A stretch of DNA of 64,000 nucleotides. It comes from Lachnospiraceae bacterium (GTDB taxonomy: Bacteria; Bacillota_A; Clostridia; Lachnospirales; Lachnospiraceae). Of this stretch, positions 36,192 to 44,244 are shown one piece after another. Both the position numbers and the translations under genes were made by a program. Each line of letters begins with the position of its first letter. Position 1 is the stretch's first letter. The stretch lies in NCBI GenBank assembly GCA_017391465.1, contig JAFOYH010000103.1:62001-126000 (forward strand). The letters run 5' to 3'. Under the pieces are notes generated by a model that was not told the origin of the DNA, made no database searches, and was given only the letters and a program-made list of their open reading frames with translations.

Positions 36192-37040
36192 ATGCGTACA
36201 GAAGAAGGTACTCCCTTATTAAAGAAAATAGGGCGATGGTTTCGAAGTGATGGGCAAGAAGAGAAGATTGAAGAACGAATGGAAGACGAGATAATCCATA
36301 TGGTTAGTGAAGGTCAGGAACAGGGAGCTATTGATGATCAGGAAGCAGAAATGATCAGCAATATTATGGAATTTGATGATAAGGTGGCTTCAGAAGTCAT
36401 GACGCATCGTAAAAACATTCAGGCTTTTGAAGTAAATACACCATTAAGAGATGCTGCCATTGCAATGGCAAATGAGCGATTTTCGCGATATCCGATTTAT
36501 GAAGAAGAGATGGATAATATCGTTGGGATTTTACATATTAAAGATGTTCTGAAGTTTTTACTGGCATGTCCGGATGGCAGAGATATTCGTCAGGTTATGC
36601 GAAAACCCTATTTTGTTCCTGAGACCCAGAATATTAGTCGATTATTTAGGGAAATGAAAAATAAATCCCAGCATATGGCTATTATTATTGATGAATATGG
36701 TCAAACTGCTGGTGTTGTTTCCATGGAAGATATCCTTGAAGAAATTGTTGGAAATATTCTTGATGAATATGATGTAGATGAACATTTTATTCAGGAGATT
36801 GGTGATCATACGTACTTGATGCGTGGATTAACGGAATTATCTGATGTGGAAGATGTTTTGGATATTCGGTTCAAAGATGATTTTGATACCTTAAATGGTT
36901 TTTTGATTTCAAAATTAGAGCATATTCCATCCATTCATGAAAAACCATCCATTCATTATCAGGGATATTGTTTTGAAATTGTTGGGATGGCAGATAACAT
37001 AATTGACATGGTGAGAGTTTCAAAATCAGAGTCTTTTTAA
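36192..37040 (+). CDS. CorC/HlyC-type CBS-domain protein without the DUF21 membrane domain
   Basis: A 282-residue soluble protein. After an acidic helical lead (about 1-65, with MVSEGQEQGAIDDQEAEMI), two CBS domains follow (about 66-190: DKVASEVMTHR and MEDILEEIVGNILDEYD are typical). A C-terminal CorC_HlyC transporter-associated domain follows (about 200-282). Members are called hemolysin C or CorC and are linked to magnesium/cobalt efflux, probably by binding adenosine nucleotides. The membrane DUF21 part of the full-length family is absent, as in E. coli CorC. AAGGAGA precedes the ATG. It starts 21 bases after mazF, so co-transcription is likely. Confidence 0.88.
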   Translation: MRTEEGTPLLKKIGRWFRSDGQEEKIEERMEDEIIHMVSEGQEQGAIDDQEAEMISNIMEFDDKVASEVMTHRKNIQAFEVNTPLRDAAIAMANERFSRYPIYEEEMDNIVGILHIKDVLKFLLACPDGRDIRQVMRKPYFVPETQNISRLFREMKNKSQHMAIIIDEYGQTAGVVSMEDILEEIVGNILDEYDVDEHFIQEIGDHTYLMRGLTELSDVEDVLDIRFKDDFDTLNGFLISKLEHIPSIHEKPSIHYQGYCFEIVGMADNIIDMVRVSKSESF

Positions 37041-37064
37041 TCATTGAATTACAAAAACAAGAGC

Positions 37065-37093
37065 TTGCCAGAATGATAAATGAATGGTAGAAT
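37065..37093 (+). promoter_or_regulatory. Promoter of the yebC-type gene
   Basis: TTGCCA (37065-37070), 17-base spacer, TAGAAT (37088-37093). Confidence 0.55.
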
Positions 37094-37144
37094 ACTAAAG
37101 TTAGATATGTATATAAATAAGAATTAAAGATAAGGAGTGTTATT

Positions 37145-37873
37145 ATGTCAGGACATTCAAAGTTCGCCAACATAAAACATAAAAAAGAAAAAAACGATGC
37201 TGCAAAGGGTAAGATTTTCACAATCATCGGTCGTGAAATTGCAGTTGCTGTAAAAGAAGGTGGCGCAGATCCGTCCAACAACAGTCGTCTTCGTGATGTT
37301 ATTGCCAAAGCAAAAGCAAATAATATGCCAAACGATACAATTGAACGTGGTATCAAACGTGCAGCAGGTGAAGATGCTTCTGTGAACTATGAAACAGTTA
37401 CATATGAAGGATATGGTCCGAGCGGTATTGCTATTATTGTTGAAACATTAACAGATAATCGTAATCGTACGGCTTCCAATGTACGTAATGCTTTTACAAA
37501 AGGCGGCGGTGCGGTCGGTACTATGGGTTGCGTATCCTTTATGTTTGATAAAAAAGGTTTGATCATCGTTGATAAAGAAGAATGTGATATGGATTCAGAT
37601 GATCTTATGATGATCGCATTGGATGCAGGTGCAGAAGACTTTGCAGATGAAGAAGATTCTTATGAAATCACAACAGCTCCTGAAGACTTCAGTGTTGTTC
37701 GTGAAAATCTCGAAAAAGAAGGTATCCCAATGGCATCTGCAGAGGTGACAATGATTCCACAGACATATGGCACATTAACAAGTGATGACGATATCAAGAA
37801 GATGAACAAGATTCTTGACTTGCTTGATGATGATGACGATGTGCAGAACGTTTACCACAACTGGGAAGAATAA
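37145..37873 (+). CDS. yebC: YebC/PmpR family regulator / translation factor
   Basis: A 242-residue member of the TACO1/YebC family. The start, [22 protein letters not shown], is diagnostic, followed by [24 protein letters not shown] and [14 protein letters not shown]. The family has been described as transcriptional regulators, and more recently as factors easing ribosome passage through difficult (proline-rich) stretches. Its C-terminus is very acidic, ending [24 protein letters not shown] precedes the ATG. It has its own promoter and a terminator before proC. There is no ruvC next to it, although ruvAB lie further along at 58815. Confidence 0.95.
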   Translation: MSGHSKFANIKHKKEKNDAAKGKIFTIIGREIAVAVKEGGADPSNNSRLRDVIAKAKANNMPNDTIERGIKRAAGEDASVNYETVTYEGYGPSGIAIIVETLTDNRNRTASNVRNAFTKGGGAVGTMGCVSFMFDKKGLIIVDKEECDMDSDDLMMIALDAGAEDFADEEDSYEITTAPEDFSVVRENLEKEGIPMASAEVTMIPQTYGTLTSDDDIKKMNKILDLLDDDDDVQNVYHNWEE

Positions 37874-37888
37874 TTTGATGTGAAATAT

Positions 37889-37936
37889 AAAGGATATTTG
37901 GTGATTGTTTTGTTCAGTTGCCAGGTATCCTTTTTG
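37889..37936 (+). terminator. Terminator of yebC
   Basis: AAAGGATATTTGG pairs over 13 positions (two G-U) with CCAGGTATCCTTT, then T residues. Confidence 0.8.
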
Positions 37937-37960
37937 TGTTAAAATACAAGGAGGACGTGT

Positions 37961-38755
37961 ATGAAAACATTAGGTTTTATTGGTATGGGAAATATGGGAC
38001 AGGCTATGCTTAAAGGCTGTTTAAATGTATTTTCAAAAGATGCATTGACTTTTACGGATATATCTGAAGAAAATTGTGAAATGATTAAAAAAAATACAGA
38101 AGTAGACTATACCTTGAATGCTATTGAATGTGCAAAATCTGTAAAATATATTGTTTTAGCAGTTAAACCGCAGGTTTATCCGGTGGTGCTCGAGCAATTA
38201 TCCGGGAAAATCAATTCTGACCATATTATTATTTCTATTGCGCCAAGTTACTCTATCCAGAAGGTAAAAGAAGCACTGGGATCTTCTGTGCGTGTTGTAC
38301 GTGCAATGCCAAATACTCCGGCCATGGTTGGAGAAGGTATGAGTGGTGTTTGTTTTTCGAATGATCTTTATACGGCAGAGGAGAAAGCACTTATTCGCAG
38401 CTTTTTTACATCCTTTGGCAAGATGGAAGAAATGCCGGAACATCTGATCAATGCTGTAACAGTTGCCAGTGGAAGTTCGCCGGCTTTTGTTTATATGTTT
38501 ATTGAAGCATTGGCTGACAGTGCAGTGAAATATGGTATGCCAAGAGATAAAGCCTATGTTTTTGCTTCCCAGGCAGTCCTTGGATCAGCAAAGATGGTTC
38601 TGGAAACCGGGGAACATCCGGGCAAACTGAAAGATAATGTTTGCTCACCAGGTGGAACAACCATTGAAGGTGTTGCTGTACTTGAAGAAAAAGGATTTCG
38701 CAGTGCGGTCATCGAAGCCGCGTCCGCAGTGTTTGAAAAATGTAATCGAATGTAA
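37961..38755 (+). CDS. proC: Pyrroline-5-carboxylate reductase
   Basis: Last enzyme of proline synthesis, reducing pyrroline-5-carboxylate with NAD(P)H. The 264-residue protein has the N-terminal GFIGMGNMGQAMLKG, the cofactor-side ILAVKPQVYP-type VLAVKPQVYP, and RAMPNTPAMVGEGMSG. It also has the C-terminal dimerisation signature SPGGTTIEGVAVLEEKGFR, here preceded by DNVC. AGGAGG precedes the ATG. The NUDIX gene starts 14 bases after its stop, so they are likely co-transcribed. Confidence 0.96.
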   Translation: MKTLGFIGMGNMGQAMLKGCLNVFSKDALTFTDISEENCEMIKKNTEVDYTLNAIECAKSVKYIVLAVKPQVYPVVLEQLSGKINSDHIIISIAPSYSIQKVKEALGSSVRVVRAMPNTPAMVGEGMSGVCFSNDLYTAEEKALIRSFFTSFGKMEEMPEHLINAVTVASGSSPAFVYMFIEALADSAVKYGMPRDKAYVFASQAVLGSAKMVLETGEHPGKLKDNVCSPGGTTIEGVAVLEEKGFRSAVIEAASAVFEKCNRM

Positions 38756-38769
38756 AGGAGATGCGAAGG

Positions 38770-39309
38770 ATGAGTGAATATAAACGTTTAAGCCGTGAAT
38801 TAGTGTACCAGGGGGTTATTGTTGATTTTTATCAGGATACGATGCAGATTCCAAATGGCAATGAAGCCAAGTGGGATTTGATTTCACATAAGGGTGCAAC
38901 GGCTGTTGTCGCTGTTCGTGATGATGGGACCTTGTTTATGGTTCGTCAATATCGTAATCCTTTGGAACGCATGACTTTGGAATTGCCAGCCGGTGCACTG
39001 AATTCACGAGATGAAGAACCGGAACTTTGTGCACGAAGAGAACTGGAAGAGGAGACTGGATATAAAGCGGGTAAAATGGAACATTTGGTTGACATCTATA
39101 CAACGGTTGCGTTTTGTGATGAAAAAATATCCATGTATGTGGCTTCAGATTTGATACCATCCAAACAGAATCTGGATGAGAATGAGTTTTTGAATGTGGA
39201 GGTCCATACCATTGATTCTTTAATTCAGATGATTTATGAAGGCAAGATTCAGGACAGTAAAACGATTGTTGGTTTAATGACTTACTATCATAAATATTGT
39301 AATAAATAA
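38770..39309 (+). CDS. NUDIX hydrolase, ADP-ribose pyrophosphatase type
   Basis: A 179-residue NUDIX enzyme. The Nudix box lies around GALNSRDEEPELCARRELEEETGY, with REL-EE-TG intact and a one-residue longer spacing at the front. The preceding VVAVRDDGTLFMVRQYRNPL and the following FCDEKISMYVASDL match ADP-ribose pyrophosphatases of Firmicutes (NudF/YqkG type). The ATG at 38770 was preferred, with AAGGAG 9 bases upstream; the ATG at 38761 directly abuts that site. YqkG sits near spoIIM-fur-ripX in B. subtilis, so the order NUDIX-spoIIM-xerD seen here is conserved. Confidence 0.9.
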   Translation: MSEYKRLSRELVYQGVIVDFYQDTMQIPNGNEAKWDLISHKGATAVVAVRDDGTLFMVRQYRNPLERMTLELPAGALNSRDEEPELCARRELEEETGYKAGKMEHLVDIYTTVAFCDEKISMYVASDLIPSKQNLDENEFLNVEVHTIDSLIQMIYEGKIQDSKTIVGLMTYYHKYCNK

Positions 39310-39319
39310 AAACGAAAAG

Positions 39320-39348
39320 AGATATCCCCTGATATAGTTTCATATAAT
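39320..39348 (+). promoter_or_regulatory. Possible sigma-E-like sporulation promoter of spoIIM
   Basis: CATATAAT at 39341-39348 resembles the mother-cell sigma-E -10 element. AGATATC (39320-39326) lies 14 bases upstream in the position of its -35. No housekeeping -35 fits. SpoIIM is sigma-E dependent in B. subtilis. Confidence 0.4.
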
Positions 39349-39371
39349 ATGATATGAGTGTGTCAGGGGAT
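39324..39371 (+). repeat. Inverted repeat spanning the spoIIM start region
   Basis: ATCCCCTGA (39324-39332) is an exact inverted copy of TCAGGGGAT (39363-39371). The 30-base loop contains the -10-like box and the ATG. Confidence 0.6.
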
Positions 39372-39929
39372 GATTTTATTTATAAAAGTCAATACATACA
39401 GAAGGTATATGCTTTTTTATTTGTATTTGGAATTATAACAGGAACAATTCTTTTAAATATCATGTTAGAATACAAAGGAATGATTTTAATTGAAGAAATG
39501 CAAAAGTACCATAATCTTATAAAGAATTCCTACGAAATGGATATCTTTGTTTTTCTTCGAATATGGCTTTACCGACTTAGTATTGCGGTGTTTTTATATA
39601 TAAGCATTCAAGTGTTGGATCATTGTTATATTATGTATCCGATTCTTTTTCTTTGGGGAAATTCATTTGGATATACATTGTCGTTATTAACGTTTCAATA
39701 TGGGTGGTTAGGGCTGGTATGTATGTTTTTTTATCTGTTTCCCCATTATATTCTGTATTTGCCATGGATTATTGTTGTACTTAGAGAAACGTCATCCCAA
39801 ATGAATCAGGCTTTAAAGCTGTTTTTGGGTCATGCAGTGGTGATTTTTATCTTGATTTTATTAGGAAGTGGAGTGGAAACCTATATAAATCCTATTTTTT
39901 TGAAAATTTTTTTGAAAAAATTTTTATAA
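39354..39929 (+). CDS. spoIIM: Stage II sporulation protein M-like membrane protein
   Basis: A protein of up to 191 residues with about five transmembrane helices. It has the SpoIIM traits of a long extracellular loop after helix 1 (about 45-70) and a glycine-containing helix block, LFLWGNSFGYTLSLLTFQYG. In sporulation SpoIIM forms the engulfment complex with SpoIID and SpoIIP. Position between an ADP-ribose pyrophosphatase and xerD matches the B. subtilis yqkG-spoIIM-fur-ripX region. The start is uncertain. ATG at 39354 has no ribosome site and would give a nearly leaderless mRNA. An in-frame ATT at 39378 has AGGGGA 7 bases upstream. Sequence similarity was judged by eye only. Confidence 0.75.
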   Translation: MSVSGDDFIYKSQYIQKVYAFLFVFGIITGTILLNIMLEYKGMILIEEMQKYHNLIKNSYEMDIFVFLRIWLYRLSIAVFLYISIQVLDHCYIMYPILFLWGNSFGYTLSLLTFQYGWLGLVCMFFYLFPHYILYLPWIIVVLRETSSQMNQALKLFLGHAVVIFILILLGSGVETYINPIFLKIFLKKFL

Positions 39930-40027
39930 AAAAATCAACATATGGTAAACAAATTGTTTGAATGGTCTGTATCTTGTATTTTGTTACAAAATTAATAAAT
40001 TGTGTAATAATTCTGTAAAAAAATTGT

Positions 40028-40056
40028 TTGATTTTCTGTGGAAATATGCTTATAAT
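40028..40056 (+). promoter_or_regulatory. Promoter of xerD
   Basis: TTGATT (40028-40033), 17-base spacer, TATAAT (40051-40056). The longer open frame upstream of 40090 runs through this promoter and is therefore not coding. Confidence 0.65.
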
Positions 40057-40089
40057 AAAAATATCGATTACACAAATGAAGGTGGAGAA

Positions 40090-40974
40090 ATGTACGAAAT
40101 GATTGAAAAATTCGTTATTTATCTTACAGATGTAAAGAAATCTTCGACCAATACGGTTTTATCCTATCGAAGAGATTTAGTAAAATTTAATAAATTTATG
40201 GAAGATCAGGGGATTATCGATGTATCAAAGATGAATCCAACGAACTTGAATTCGTACATGCTTTATATGGAAAAAGAGAAGTTGGCAACATCAACCATTT
40301 CCAGAAATGTTGCTACATTGAAAGCATATTTTGGCTTTCTATATCGTGATGGATATATCATCAGTGATCCAACGACACAGTTGAAGGCACCTAAAATTGA
40401 AAAGAAGATGCCGGAAGTGATCACTATGAAAGAAGTGGACCTTCTTTTAAATCAGCCGTCTGTAAAAACAAATAAAGGTATAAGAGATCGAGCAATGCTT
40501 GAATTACTTTATGCAACCGGCATGCGAGTGAGTGAATTGATTTCACTGAAAGTATCCGATGTGAATTTGAATTCTTCTTACATCCGATGCCAGGATATGA
40601 CTCATGAACGTATTATTCCGTTTGGCAATGTGGCCAAGAGTGCTCTTAAGAACTACATTCGTGATGCGCGTCCTGCTATGATTGAACGGGAAGATGAAGA
40701 AATTCTTTTTACTAACTGTAATGGTTCACCAATGAGCCGTCAGGGATTTTGGAAGTTGTTGAAAAAATATGCAAAGAATGCAGGAATTCAGGCGGATATT
40801 ACACCACATACATTAAGACATTCATTTGCGGCACATTTAGTTGCAAATGGTGCGGATTTGAAATCTGTTCAGGAGATGCTCGGTCATTCGGATATTTCTA
40901 CAACTCAGGTTTATGCCCGCATGAACAATCGCCGTATTAAAGATGTTTACTCCAAAGCGCATCCTCGAGCATAA
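40090..40974 (+). CDS. xerD: Site-specific tyrosine recombinase XerD
   Basis: A 294-residue tyrosine recombinase that resolves chromosome dimers at dif. The N-terminal SAM-like domain is about 1-90. The catalytic set is visible: Arg in LYATGMRVSELISL, His-x-x-Arg in TPHTLRHSFAAHL, a His in LGHSDISTTQVYARM, and the nucleophile Tyr in QVYARM. The ATG at 40090 was chosen for GGTGGAG upstream and because a promoter lies before it. It is a housekeeping Xer and not a phage integrase: there is no att site, phage gene or tRNA nearby, and the neighbour spoIIM matches the B. subtilis order. Which Xer (C or D) is inferred from context. Confidence 0.88.
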   Translation: MYEMIEKFVIYLTDVKKSSTNTVLSYRRDLVKFNKFMEDQGIIDVSKMNPTNLNSYMLYMEKEKLATSTISRNVATLKAYFGFLYRDGYIISDPTTQLKAPKIEKKMPEVITMKEVDLLLNQPSVKTNKGIRDRAMLELLYATGMRVSELISLKVSDVNLNSSYIRCQDMTHERIIPFGNVAKSALKNYIRDARPAMIEREDEEILFTNCNGSPMSRQGFWKLLKKYAKNAGIQADITPHTLRHSFAAHLVANGADLKSVQEMLGHSDISTTQVYARMNNRRIKDVYSKAHPRA

Positions 40975-40994
40975 TTATATTTTATAAAAAGCTT

Positions 40995-41028
40995 AAGCCA
41001 GTAGAAAATGAACTACTGGCTTTGTTTT
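40995..41028. terminator. Terminator between convergent xerD and DAHP synthase genes
   Basis: AAGCCAGTAG (40995-41004) pairs perfectly with CTACTGGCTT (41013-41022), followed by a T-rich stretch on the plus strand. Confidence 0.8.
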
Positions 41029-42062
41029 TAGCATCTTTCTGCAATTTCATATAGGAGATTTTCGGAGTCTTCCCATCCAAGACATGGATCAGTGATTGAC
41101 TGACCATATACATGTGGCTGGCAGCCGATTTTCTGAGTGCCCTCGACAAGATAGCTTTCAATCATGACACCTTTAACAAGATTATGAATATCTTTGGAAT
41201 GAGATCGACTGTGGAGGACTTCTTTTACAATGCGAATCTGTTCTTTATATTGTTTATCTGAATTTGAATGATTCGCATCAACAATTGTCGCAGGATTCTT
41301 TAAATCTTTTTCACCGTACATCTGATACAATTTCATCAAATCTTCATAATGATAATTCGGACGGGAACGTCCGTATTTATTTACTGAGCCGCGGAGAATT
41401 GTATGGGCATAAGGATTACCAGAGGTATTCACATCCCATCCACGGTAAATAAAATTATGTGCAGCCTGTGCAGCGACAACAGAATTGAACATCACAGAAA
41501 AATCACCGCTTGTCGGGTTTTTCATTCCGGCGGGAACATCAAATCCACTTGTAACAAGTCTGTGTTGCTGGTCTTCAACAGAACGTGCACCGATGGCAAC
41601 ATATGAAAGTATATCTGAAAGGTACCAGTAGTTTTCAGGATAAAGCATTTCATCAGCAATCGGCATACCATAGGTTTCGAGTGCATGCATATGCATTTTA
41701 CGTATAGAAATAATACCCTGAAGCAAATCAGGTGCTTTTTCCGGGTCCGGTTGATGAAGCATACCTTTATATCCTTCACCGGTTGTTCGCGGTTTGTTTG
41801 TGTAGATTCGAGGTACAATAATGACCTTATCTTTGATTTTTTCCTGAACTTTTGTCAAACGTTCAATATATTCACATACAGAGTCTTCATTGTCTGCAGA
41901 ACAAGGACCAATAATCGCAAGAAATTTATCGGATTTACCTGTAATGACATCAATTAATTGCTGGTCCAATACCTTTTTTTGGGAAGCAAGATCTGCACTT
42001 ACAGGATAGAGTTCTTTGATTTCTTTAGGTACGGGTAATTTTTTCTTAAATTCAAAACTCAT
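41028..42062 (-). CDS. 3-deoxy-7-phosphoheptulonate (DAHP) synthase, type I AroFGH class
   Basis: First enzyme of the shikimate pathway, joining phosphoenolpyruvate and erythrose-4-phosphate. The 344-residue protein shows AIIGPCSADNEDSV, IVPRIYTNKPRTTGEGYKG, ARSVEDQQHRLVTSG, GMKNPTSGDFS and the metal-site VDANHSNSDK, as in E. coli AroF/G/H. No chorismate mutase domain is fused. The start ATG at 42062 has AAGGAG 8 bases upstream. Transcription comes from a good promoter that is back to back with that of the M50-like gene. No T-box is seen here, so control may be by enzyme feedback. Confidence 0.95.
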   Translation of the reverse strand: MSFEFKKKLPVPKEIKELYPVSADLASQKKVLDQQLIDVITGKSDKFLAIIGPCSADNEDSVCEYIERLTKVQEKIKDKVIIVPRIYTNKPRTTGEGYKGMLHQPDPEKAPDLLQGIISIRKMHMHALETYGMPIADEMLYPENYWYLSDILSYVAIGARSVEDQQHRLVTSGFDVPAGMKNPTSGDFSVMFNSVVAAQAAHNFIYRGWDVNTSGNPYAHTILRGSVNKYGRSRPNYHYEDLMKLYQMYGEKDLKNPATIVDANHSNSDKQYKEQIRIVKEVLHSRSHSKDIHNLVKGVMIESYLVEGTQKIGCQPHVYGQSITDPCLGWEDSENLLYEIAERC

Positions 42063-42103
42063 TTCAAGCACTCCTTCTCTAGTAAAATGTTTCTTGATTT
42101 TTA

Positions 42104-42132
42104 ATTATAGTACATGTTGGTTTGGATGTCAA
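42104..42132 (-). promoter_or_regulatory. Promoter of the DAHP synthase gene
   Basis: On the minus strand perfect TTGACA (42132-42127), 17-base spacer, perfect TATAAT (42109-42104). Confidence 0.75.
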
Positions 42133-42141
42133 AATAAAAGC

Positions 42142-42170
42142 TTGCATATTAAAAAGAAACTGGGTACAAT
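42142..42170 (+). promoter_or_regulatory. Promoter of the M50-like gene - scpA - scpB operon
   Basis: TTGCAT (42142-42147), 17-base spacer, TACAAT (42165-42170). It lies only 9 bases from the divergent DAHP synthase promoter. Confidence 0.65.
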
Positions 42171-42209
42171 GAAATGAGTTTATTTTAGGAACATAAAGGA
42201 GTATTTGGG

Positions 42210-42827
42210 ATGGAATATGGACTTGAGATTGCAGCGATATTCATAGCAACTGCATGGGTCATGATGTTGCATGAACTGCCAAAATCAATCATGTATATTA
42301 TTACCGGACGTCATTGCCAGAAAGAAGATAAATATAAAATATTTAAAACTTTTCAATATATCGATCCTATAGGGTTGATTTTGTTTTTGCTTTGTCATGC
42401 GGGTGCCAGTCGACCTTATCCTTATCGTCTTAAAGAAAGAGATACAAATATTGCTATTGGAATGACGGGATTTTTAACGCTGTCTATAATGATTGTTGCA
42501 AGTGTGGCATTGTATAATTATCTACTTATGAATTATCCGGTTTTTTATAATGTTGGAGTGGATCAACCGTTAATGTATGTCATTATTAAAATGAGCTGGT
42601 ATTTTATGTATGCATCCATTGCTTTGTTTATTGTGAATTTATTCCCGATTGCCACATCCGATATTTTTTTGGTGATTGTGGCGGCTTCACCTGGAAAGTT
42701 AATGAAATTATTAAAATATGATTCTATTTTCAAAATAGCTTTATTAATGTGTATTATTTTTAATTATATTCAAAAATGGGCTATGATGGGAATGAATCTT
42801 GTTTATGAATTCCTTGGTTTTGTTTAG
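42210..42827 (+). CDS. Degenerate M50 (site-2 protease, YwhC-like) membrane protein
   Basis: A 205-residue protein with about five transmembrane helices that keeps the YwhC-type M50 layout. The zinc motif HExxH is HELPK (21-25), so the second histidine is lysine. IDPIGLILFLL followed by ASRPYPYRL matches the family's DPIG and WAKPVPVN region. NLFPIATSD (143-151) matches NLLPIPPLDG. Active members cut membrane proteins inside the bilayer. With one zinc ligand missing this is probably a pseudoprotease or a changed metal site. GGAG precedes the ATG. It ends 8 bases before scpA; an M50 gene next to scpAB is usual in Clostridia, which supports the assignment. Confidence 0.75.
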   Translation: MEYGLEIAAIFIATAWVMMLHELPKSIMYIITGRHCQKEDKYKIFKTFQYIDPIGLILFLLCHAGASRPYPYRLKERDTNIAIGMTGFLTLSIMIVASVALYNYLLMNYPVFYNVGVDQPLMYVIIKMSWYFMYASIALFIVNLFPIATSDIFLVIVAASPGKLMKLLKYDSIFKIALLMCIIFNYIQKWAMMGMNLVYEFLGFV

Positions 42828-42835
42828 GAGGAACT

Positions 42836-43618
42836 ATGGCACTCGATATAAAACTTCAGGTTTTTGAAGGTCCTTTGGATTTGCTTTTACACCTGATTGA
42901 TTTGAATAAAATAGACATTTATGATATACCGATCTCGTTGATAACAGACCAGTATCTGGAGTACATCAGGCAGATGCAAGAGCAGGATATGGAAATTATG
43001 AGTGAGTTTCTTGTCATGGCGGCGACTCTGCTCCGCATAAAGTCCAAGATGCTTCTTCCTGAAGAGCCTAAAGATGAAATATTGAATGAAGACCCAAGGG
43101 AGGAACTTGTAGAGCGACTTTTGGAACATAAGATGTATAAATATATGGCTTTAGAGTTAAAGGACCGTCATTTGGACGCATCGAAGAATATCTATAAAGG
43201 CATGACACTGCCTGAGGATATGGTTTATGAAGAGCCGCCGGTTGATTTGGAGATTTTGATTGGTGATCTGAGTCTTGAAAAACTTCATCATATTTTTTTA
43301 GATGTTTTAAAACGTCAGGAAGAAAAAATGGATCCGATTCGTAGTAAATATGGTCGAATTGAACAGGAAGAAGTGAGTCTTTCTGAGTGCATTGACCATA
43401 TTATGAAGTATGGAAATTCCTGTTCAAAATTTAGTTTTCGCCATATTTTGTCACATAGACAGAGTCGAAATTATGTGATTGTTTCTTTTTTGGCCATTCT
43501 TGAATTAATGAAAAGCGGAGTCGTTCGTATTTCTCAGGAAGATATATTTGGCGATATTCAGATTGAGATGACAGGACATGGAACGGTGCCAAGTGAGATC
43601 AGTGTTGAGGGAGTGTAA
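42836..43618 (+). CDS. scpA: Segregation and condensation protein A
   Basis: The kleisin of the bacterial SMC-ScpAB condensin, bridging the two SMC heads. The 260-residue length is normal. The start, KLQVFEGPLDLLLHLIDLNKIDIYDIPI, is the family signature. The middle is acidic and helical (LRIKSKMLLPEE), and the C-terminal winged helix includes VIVSFLAILELMKSGVVRISQ. AGGAGG precedes the ATG. The scpB gene begins 5 bases after its stop codon. Confidence 0.97.
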   Translation: MALDIKLQVFEGPLDLLLHLIDLNKIDIYDIPISLITDQYLEYIRQMQEQDMEIMSEFLVMAATLLRIKSKMLLPEEPKDEILNEDPREELVERLLEHKMYKYMALELKDRHLDASKNIYKGMTLPEDMVYEEPPVDLEILIGDLSLEKLHHIFLDVLKRQEEKMDPIRSKYGRIEQEEVSLSECIDHIMKYGNSCSKFSFRHILSHRQSRNYVIVSFLAILELMKSGVVRISQEDIFGDIQIEMTGHGTVPSEISVEGV

Positions 43619-43623
43619 TTATA

Positions 43624-44199
43624 ATGGAAATAAAATCAATGGAAGCAGCCGTAGAGGCATTGCTGTTTGCAATGGGTGATGCGGTTCAGACAAGTGATCT
43701 GGCAGCGGTTCTGGAGATCAGTCCGGAAGATGTAAGGAAACTGGTACGTCAGATGATGGTTCAATATGACGAAGCACATAGAGGAATACATATTATTGAG
43801 TTGGGAGATTCTTTTCAAATGTGTACAAAACCATCGATGTATGATTATTTGATAAAATTAACACATCGTCCGAAAAAACATGTACTGACGGATGTTGCTT
43901 TAGAGACATTATCAATTATTGCTTATAAGCAGCCGGTGACACGTGCAGAAATTGAACGTATCCGAGGTGTAAACTCAGATAAAGCAATTAATCGTCTGGT
44001 TGAATATAATCTGGTTTCTGAAATGGGAAGATTAGATGCTCCGGGACGTCCGATTCTTTTTGGGACAACAGAAGAGTTTTTGCGTACATTTGGTGTTCGG
44101 TCGCCGGAAGAACTTCCGATTCTGAATCCGGAAAAGGTGGAAGAGTTTAAACAGCAAGCGGAAGAAGAAATTGATTTAGGAATTGAAGAAGATTCATAA
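43624..44199 (+). CDS. scpB: Segregation and condensation protein B
   Basis: Dimeric winged-helix partner of ScpA in the SMC complex. The 191-residue protein shows EAAVEALLFAMGDAV at the start, LETLSIIAYKQPVTRAEIERIRGVNSDKAINRLVE in the second winged helix, and APGRPILFGTTEEFLRTFG. The C-terminal tail is acidic. Stop-to-start spacing from scpA is 5 bases and the ribosome site is weak (GAGGGAGTG overlapping the scpA end), pointing to translational coupling. Confidence 0.97.
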   Translation: MEIKSMEAAVEALLFAMGDAVQTSDLAAVLEISPEDVRKLVRQMMVQYDEAHRGIHIIELGDSFQMCTKPSMYDYLIKLTHRPKKHVLTDVALETLSIIAYKQPVTRAEIERIRGVNSDKAINRLVEYNLVSEMGRLDAPGRPILFGTTEEFLRTFGVRSPEELPILNPEKVEEFKQQAEEEIDLGIEEDS

Positions 44200-44201
44200 A
44201 T

Positions 44202-44239
44202 AAGAGCGGATAAATGCAAAGTGCATGTTATCCGCTCTT
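44202..44239. terminator. Hairpin between convergent scpB and HAD phosphatase genes
   Basis: AAGAGCGGATA (44202-44212) pairs perfectly with TATCCGCTCTT (44229-44239), with an inner TGCA/TGCA pair. T-tracts are weak. Confidence 0.65.
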
Positions 44240-44244
44240 GGTAT

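Noticed and set aside
39958..40089. Upstream extension of the xerD frame by 44 codons
   Set aside because: It crosses a good promoter (40028-40056) and has AT-rich non-coding composition; ATG 40090 has the ribosome site.
40090..40974. Tyrosine recombinase as a sign of a mobile element or prophage
   Set aside because: No phage, att or tRNA neighbours. Gene order with spoIIM fits the housekeeping Xer locus.
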